Shown here: positions 58,524 through 64,000 of the stretch, one piece after another | How positions within the stretch are numbered: the first letter of the stretch is position 1 | Layout: every line of letters starts with the position of its first letter | Assembly (NCBI GenBank): GCA_015680685.1 | Contig: MNCI01022611.1 | Span: 559,183-623,182, forward strand | Length of the DNA stretch: 64,000 nucleotides | Direction of reading: 5' to 3' | DNA from: Gnetum montanum | Lineage: Eukaryota > Streptophyta > Gnetopsida > Gnetales > Gnetaceae | Program-made: the position numbers and the translations under genes | The notes under the pieces: generated by a model | What the model saw: only the letters and a program-made list of their open reading frames with translations | What the model was told of the DNA's origin: nothing | Databases searched by the model: none

Positions 58524-59504
58524 TGATGAGATGTGATATCGCATGAGCCATGATATCATGTATGCGATATTGCGGCCATCACGATATCGCATCCCATGCG
58601 ATATTGCGTATGTGATATCACATCGTCCCTGCGATATCATGGTCTGTTGCCAAATCTATAAATAAGAGGCAGCACTCCCCTCATTTCCAGTAGTAGGCTA
58701 GAAGTAGTGAAGCTCTGGCAGATTAATCACCCCTGAGATAGAATATTTTCCATGTGCCTGCAGTAGGAGTCCCCCAAGTGAACAGTTCTTTATTCGAGTA
58801 GCTTTGTACCTGAACGCAAGTTGTGTATGGAAATAAAGATGAGCTTTGTAAATAAACCTTGCAGTACATGGATAGGTTTTATTACATGTTATTTATTACC
58901 TGTTGTTAGCATGGCATGAGTACGACTTGGTTACGAGCATTGACGAATGTGTACGGCTAACCAAGAAATCGGCCACTCATCGCGATTAGATTCTCTCACC
59001 CTTATCTCCTAGAACGTGGGATGAGCATGACTTGATTACGAGCATCTACGGATGTGTACGATTGGTCAAGGAATCGGCTTCTCGTCACACTTAGGCTAGT
59101 TAGGTGCCTTAGTATGACCACTTTGAGCACATGCATTACGTGTGGTGATCCCAGTAACGATTAGCGTGCCACAGTTGCATAGTTCAGGGTGTGTACAGTA
59201 AATGGGAACGGATGCTAACGCTAGTTAATTTAGACTTAGGACATTAGTTAGAATTAGTTAGTTTTCTCAACCCTTTGCTCTTAGTATAGAAGACATAAAA
59301 CAAGAAAAGATCAAAAAAATCATATACCTTGGACTTACTTAACCATACACCGTGACAACAACAAGTAAGTTTGGGAAGACAACGAATGATTAACCCCAAG
59401 TGTTCCATGGGGCGTTTAGGCATTTAGTCTATGGAGTTCAACCGGATCGCACGTGCTACGCTCGTTTTGTATGGTTGAGTGTAGGGGTACCTCACCACTC
59501 ATCA
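58524..59504 (+). repeat. Element 3 3' LTR
   Basis: 981 bp, TGATGAGATGTGATATCGCA...CACCACTCATCA, with TATAAATA at 58657-58664 and the longer GATATC array (58530-58645). Followed by AATAT. Confidence 0.92.
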
Positions 59505-59509
59505 AATAT

Positions 59510-59699
59510 AAAAATTAATTAAGAATTAAAAATTAAATGCCTAACTATCATAGAACATTGATATTATAAATATCAAAATTACTTAAGAATGTTAAGATCA
59601 TAATTGTTTGAAATCCAACTAATGAATGAATGATCAAAAAGTGCCAATGCTTGTGTCCATGTAACTAACCCTAATTGATGATTATTCATGTCATTGTAG
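59510..59699 (+). other. Element 5 spacer end with putative 3' splice site
   Basis: CCTAATTGATGATTATTCATGTCATTGTAG ends in AG at 59698-59699, directly before TTGG, where element 2 has ATGG. The start codon therefore appears mutated. Confidence 0.5.
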
Positions 59700-62337
59700 T
59701 TGGCTTCAAAGTAAGGTTCTCAAGTAGGAAATCCTTCACAGCCAAGGAAGCAACACCCAAGGAAAGAATGAGAATAATAACAACAACAATAGTAGCAAGT
59801 AGAGGAGGTAGTAGAAGCAACCAATAGAACTAGATCACTTTGGGAAGAACCTAAGGTGGAATTTTCTTGACATATTTCCATCACAAAGATAGGATAGTCT
59901 AGACAACATGAAGTGCCTAGGTCCATACTAAATATTGAAGTCATTGTCATGGAGACATATCTAGAGAAGGTCTAGTACAAAGGAGTCCAAATCATGGTCC
60001 TCGAAGAACTAAACTTTGGACTATTCATAGAATCCACTCTTAAGGAGGTTTAAACATACTTGTAGGTGTTTTCACTTTGATAAACCTTTTTACCAATAGG
60101 AAATGATATCTTAGTGTGACTTATATCTTCTAGAAAAATTACTAAGTTAATGCCACCATCAAAATTAAGAACATTACCACCTTCTACTCATTGGAGGTTA
60201 TAGTAGAGGCCTTGGAATTACTCAATGTAGGGGCAAAGCTAGCCGAGGTTTTAATCCAAACAGAAGTAAAGATAAAGAAAGAATGGATTCAATGATGCTA
60301 TGGAGTCAGCCACAAGTAGTATGGTGTCTCTAAAAAGTACAAAGAACCTACATTATGATTACAACCTACCATTTAAACCTAATGATATTATCAAGTAAGA
60401 TTACATTCTTCTCTACCTGAGCATGTGTAGGTCTAAGAAGAAAATTTCATAATAATTTTCTCTAATTAATATTTCTTAAATTTAAGAAGATATTCAAGAA
60501 TAATGAGAAGGATACGAAGGGCACTTCTCATCACATGTCTTATTAGAAAACTATGCAAAAGGAAAGGGATAAACCACTACATAAATAATGTGCTCTACAA
60601 AGCTTCTACTACATCACGGTAGGGGATGATGAAGGACAAGGTGCCTTCTAAATTTTAAGAGGAAGAAGTACCACCATCGCCACCACTAATCGATGATACA
60701 ATAAGAGGTAAATAGTACTTAAGGAATTGTAGGGAGTAGTAGCAATAATAAGCATTTGATAGTGGTGATTCATTTATCTATTGCTTAACTATGGACCATC
60801 TAGATGATGTTGTTAGGACCATTAGTAAACCATTAGATGATCTAGACAACCTATTCTTCTTACAATGAATTTAGACTACTATTTGTGCCAATCCTACCAC
60901 ATTGGAAGTTGCACTATCCTTATCATATGAGAAAATTCTTAGAAACTCAAGTAATGCTACAACCTTTTCTATGGTGTTGAAAAAAGAAAAAGCTGTTATA
61001 ATCCTTGTTATGCCACATAAGAACTAGGAGATAATAGATGAGGTAATTGTAGATCAGATAGTAGAAGCTCTAAGGGTTTCCATAATACCAATGCTTGATA
61101 GTGCTATCATGGTGGATATTTAAGTATTTTTAGGAATTAGAAGAAGGAAAACTACTAGAGCACAACACGAGAAAGAATATGGATAACTTGTAAGAGTAAG
61201 GTAACTAATTATACAGATATTCGATATCTAGGAAGATATTTTAGCTGCCTAGTCTAAGCTACTAGAATTAAATGGCAAGCTCCTAGTCAAAGAAGCATAA
61301 CTTTAGGAGGTTACAACCATCAATTAATGATTGGTATCTCAAGTTATTGAACTTAGAATCCTCTTGGTAGATCTAACCATCTTTTGACCTCAGATGATAA
61401 AGGATGAGACTTCTTAGAATATTTAGGAATACTAACTCTATGTTAAGAAGGAAAAGAAGAAGTGTGTTTGGACTACAGAATTATCAGATGCAACACCACT
61501 AACAATGATATTATCTAGATGCACCAATATAATAAAAATATAACAAAGGAAAACTAGCACTCATTTAAGATAGAGAAGCAAAGGAAAAAATTAAGGAATG
61601 TCTTAAGTAGTAGTAGGAATAACTCCCCAAGGTGAATCAAGATGTTAAGAGGTTGATAAAAAATAGAATTTTTTAATGCAATAGATGTATGCCATTTTCC
61701 AAAAGTTAGAGATTGAGATTACTACTTAGAAGAATGAGATTCTTAAGTATGAGAAATTAAAGAATCGCTATTGGAACCAAGTTGACATGCTCAAGGAAGT
61801 CAACGATAAGAAAATTTGACTAACAAAGGTAAAAATTAATGATATCCTTTAATAGTTAAATCACATGGTGATGCATGACAACCCATATTTGATGAACTAG
61901 ATACATATAATCAAGTAGAATTCTGTATGAAGGAGCTCCAAATCAAATAAATGACTGAATAAATGGATCTTATCAACCTCTATTTTGCAAACATTGTGAT
62001 GTTAACTACAGGATAATTAAGATCAGAATTGGAAAATCAAGTCATCAATTTGTGTGTCCTATATCTGGTAGAGTTTATGCTCCATAAGTAAACTAAGTAG
62101 AACATAGAAGTAGCTAATCTAGAGCTTGAGGTTCTTAGGTGTAAGTTTGAAAATTAGTCATTTATCATAGGGAACCTAGCAAAGAGAATGGTAGACCATT
62201 AGAAGTTACAAAACATTGTGTGAGCATTTGACATTGAACATAAGCAATTCGTAGCTTAGTTTATCAATGGTAAGAAGCTATTCCTTTTCATACCTTTCCC
62301 ATGAGACATCCCTACATTGTCAAATCTCAACAATGTT
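59700..62337 (+). pseudogene. Element 5 ORF3 (decayed homologue of element 2 ORF3)
   Basis: Order and spacing follow element 2 ORF3: QHPRKE near 59746, EELNFGLFIE near 60003, EVIVEALELLNVGAK and KKEWIQ-CYGV near 60195-60305. CLIRKLCKRKGINHYINNVL is near 60535-60595. A Glu/Lys-rich coiled-coil part runs 61230-62150, with MTE-MDLINLYFANIVML near 61953 matching MTEYMGLANLCYANLAML of element 2. Stops every 20-40 codons. The Pro-rich tail is missing: similarity ends near 62337 where unrelated sequence begins. Confidence 0.75.
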
Positions 62338-63380
62338 GAGGATTGAGAACTTAGAAGGAGGGTTGAATAAGTTTTCCAATTCAAATAATCAAGACAACCA
62401 AAACTACACACACATTTACATGGTTCCCTAACTGTGGTACTTTCACATTTGGAGGGTAGAATCCTTACATACCTCCACACATTATTCTTCAAAAATATAT
62501 TTTAAAGGATGCCACAACCTTTACAAATTTTGACATCTGCATGGGATGTTTTCACTTAGAAACACATCCAAGTACACAAGTTCTCAACAAGTTTAAAATA
62601 ATGTCTTCCTGTAAGAAGTACATCAACTTTGTAGGGTTTACAAAGGAAGAAAATGAATTAAGGAAAGAATGTAACTATACTTTACAAATTTCTTCCTTTG
62701 AAGCTCTCACAAAATTCATCTCACAAAAACTGTAGAATTGAAGAACAATTCATAAGAGGTAATTAATACAAAAATAATTGCATGAAAAAAATTCTTGCTA
62801 TTTACATGAAGTTTCCTTATATTTTATGGCCTTTTTTCTTCCCAAATAACCCTTGAAATTCATGCAACAACTAGGAAATAGCTAGTTGGAACATCACATT
62901 TGAGCTTGGGACGTTTCATTGAAAATTGAACACTTGCAAGTGGGATGTCCTACTAGAAATTGAAACATGTTACTTGGGACATCCCAGCTAAGATGTCTCA
63001 ATAATAATTGGAATATCTGCTATTTTTGTGGGACATCTAGCCTAAGATTGAGCTTTTACCTTTGGAACATCTACTGTTCTTTTGGGATGTCTAGGGAAAT
63101 ACCAAAACATCTTCATTTAGCTTGTAGGCTTCATGCATCCTTGACATCTTGTAGCCTCGATTAAGTCTTTGGTGATGCAGCTCTCATCTTAATCTTATTG
63201 ACTTTCTCTTTTTCCAATCTTGTCTTTGACTATATCAAAATGCTTATGTCACCTTGTTCTTATCCTACAAGATTCCAACAAATACATTTTCCACATTATT
63301 AAGCTTCTAAGATTTTGATATATTAAAAGATCAACAATCTCCCCTATTTTGATGATGTCCAAAACTTGGAATATGAATTA
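62338..63380 (+). repeat. Probable insertion in the ORF3 tail of element 5
   Basis: Begins near GAGAACTTAGAAGGAGGGTTGAATAA and ends near AACAATCTCCCCTATTTTGATGATGTCC. I have seen this pairing of phrases as the ends of a common plant dispersed repeat, but cannot name it without a search. Inside, GGACATC/GATGTCC-type words recur at 62945-63100. No gene supported. Confidence 0.4.
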
Positions 63381-63589
63381 TCAAAGAATGTGTCATAAAA
63401 GCTAACATACATATGTACCCCTCCTTTTTGGGCATTAGCAAAAAGAAGTTTCCCTTGGGAAATTTCCCTTAAACATGACTTGTTATTCTTATTTTTGTAT
63501 TAATTTTTATTTTTTTTTATTTTGGAAGAAATCAAATAAAAAATTTTCTTACTTGATAGGACAAGATACTATCCCCATGTCTTTAAAAT
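63381..63589. other. AT-rich spacer
   Basis: Nothing recognised. The start of the element 5 3' LTR (TGATGAAATG...) is not found here and seems deleted. Confidence 0.35.
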
Positions 63590-64000
63590 ATATTTACTTT
63601 CTATGTAGTTAGTTAATATTTACATTTCTATGCATCTTAATCATTAGTGGAATAAGCATAACCGGTTTTGAGCATAAATATATATTCACTTGCTAATCCC
63701 AATAGTGCATTTTTTTTGTTCAAATTGTAGGATAACACTTAGTACTTCTAGCAATGGATATGTGAGTTCAAGACATGTATGACAAGCTAGAAATGAACAT
63801 TCATCATCCTTAGGATAGCTTTGGATTTATCTTTTTCTTATTAATTAGATTAATTAAATAATTAATTTTCATATTTTTGTCTAGATTAGCCACTATCGCA
63901 TAATATATTTAATCATATGCCTCACTTTGAACTAAACAATACATAATAGAGCTATTACTAATCTATGTGAGAAAAAAAGGATGTGTGATTAATGCTTAAT
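63590..64000 (+). repeat. Element 5 3' LTR-like copy, cut by the window end
   Basis: Aligns with 28960-29300: TTAATATTTACATTTCTATG, ATAAGCATRACYRGT, TTAAATAATTAATTT, AATCATATGCCTCACTTTGAAC. The similarity ends at about 63930, where the LINE piece starts in the 5' copy. Confidence 0.7.

Larger units (their letters stand above)
52190..59504 (+). mobile_element. Element 3: pol-deleted Gypsy element with gag and protease
   Basis: LTRs 52190-53143 and 58524-59504, flanked by AATAT. Inside are a primer-binding site, gag, protease, then directly the post-pol spacer, a short ORF3 stump and the polypurine tract. RT, RNase H, integrase and nearly all of ORF3 are gone. LTRs differ by about 5-6 % by eye, so it is the youngest of the four elements. 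It inserted into element 5. An assembly gap (56929-57139) lies in its spacer. Confidence 0.92.
28615..64000 (+). mobile_element. Element 5: old outer Gypsy element split by three nested insertions, runs off the window
   Basis: Pieces in order: 5' LTR (28615-31126, interrupted by a LINE piece), gag (31251-33513), [element 2], interior (46666-47953), [3.18 kb unit], interior (51144-52184, including a post-pol spacer phrase shared with elements 2 and 3 near 51575), [element 3], ORF3 (59700-62337), and an LTR-like copy from about 63590 to beyond the end. 28960-29300 and 63590-63930 align directly, for example TTAATATTTACATTTCTATG and TAATCATATGCCTCACTTTG. The three inner insertions are bounded by 5-bp target duplications. 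Pol is not visible. Confidence 0.7.

Overview
This is nuclear DNA from a plant with a large, repeat-dominated genome. The host gene fragments (a CYP72-clan cytochrome P450, sucrose-phosphate synthase, a plant-type lung-7TM/GOST receptor) show a plant. Old, nested, decayed Ty3/Gypsy elements in AT-rich spacers suggest a gymnosperm, probably a conifer, but I infer this only from style. I found no intact host gene, tRNA, rRNA or organelle segment. There is one assembly gap (56929-57139).

1-6.1 kb: the end of an LTR (1-208) inserted into the first of two diverged copies of a ~2.3 kb segment. Each copy carries a broken 3' piece of a P450 gene on the minus strand. 6.6-11.2 kb: a more GC-rich mosaic of inverted and direct copies of the same unidentified sequences, with another inverted piece at 15.4 kb. 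12.3-13.2 kb: a decayed Merlin/IS1595-type DDE transposase. 16.4-19.5 kb: gag and protease remains of a Gypsy element on the minus strand. 19.8-20.4 kb: a 25-bp minisatellite.

21.0 kb to the end: one Gypsy superfamily in four copies. Three have exact target-site duplications (TSDs): element 1 (21034-27090, minus, gag only, TSD AATAC), element 2 (33519-46660, plus, gag-pol-ORF3, TSD ATAAT) and element 3 (52190-59504, plus, gag-protease with pol deleted, TSD AATAT). The fourth, element 5, is an older outer element running from about 28.6 kb past the window end. It has been split by element 2, by a 3.18 kb unit (47959-51138) and by element 3. The primer-binding sites resemble the 3' end of tRNA-Asp, as in Athila-type elements. 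Elements 2 and 5 carry a long third ORF after pol (N-terminal globular region, C-terminal coiled coil). Its start in elements 2, 3 and 5 lies directly behind a 3' splice-site-like sequence, which suggests expression from a spliced subgenomic RNA.

The most unusual object is 47959-51138. It is a TG...CA unit with 8-bp inverted ends, a 5-bp TSD (ATAAG) and an internal TATA box, so it looks like a solo LTR. Its 5' half contains pieces of two unrelated host genes: a nearly intact C-terminal domain of sucrose-phosphate synthase and the luminal domain plus first membrane helix of a GOST/lung-7TM protein. I read it as an LTR that captured host gene fragments. Domain calls come from reading translations by eye; no database search was run.
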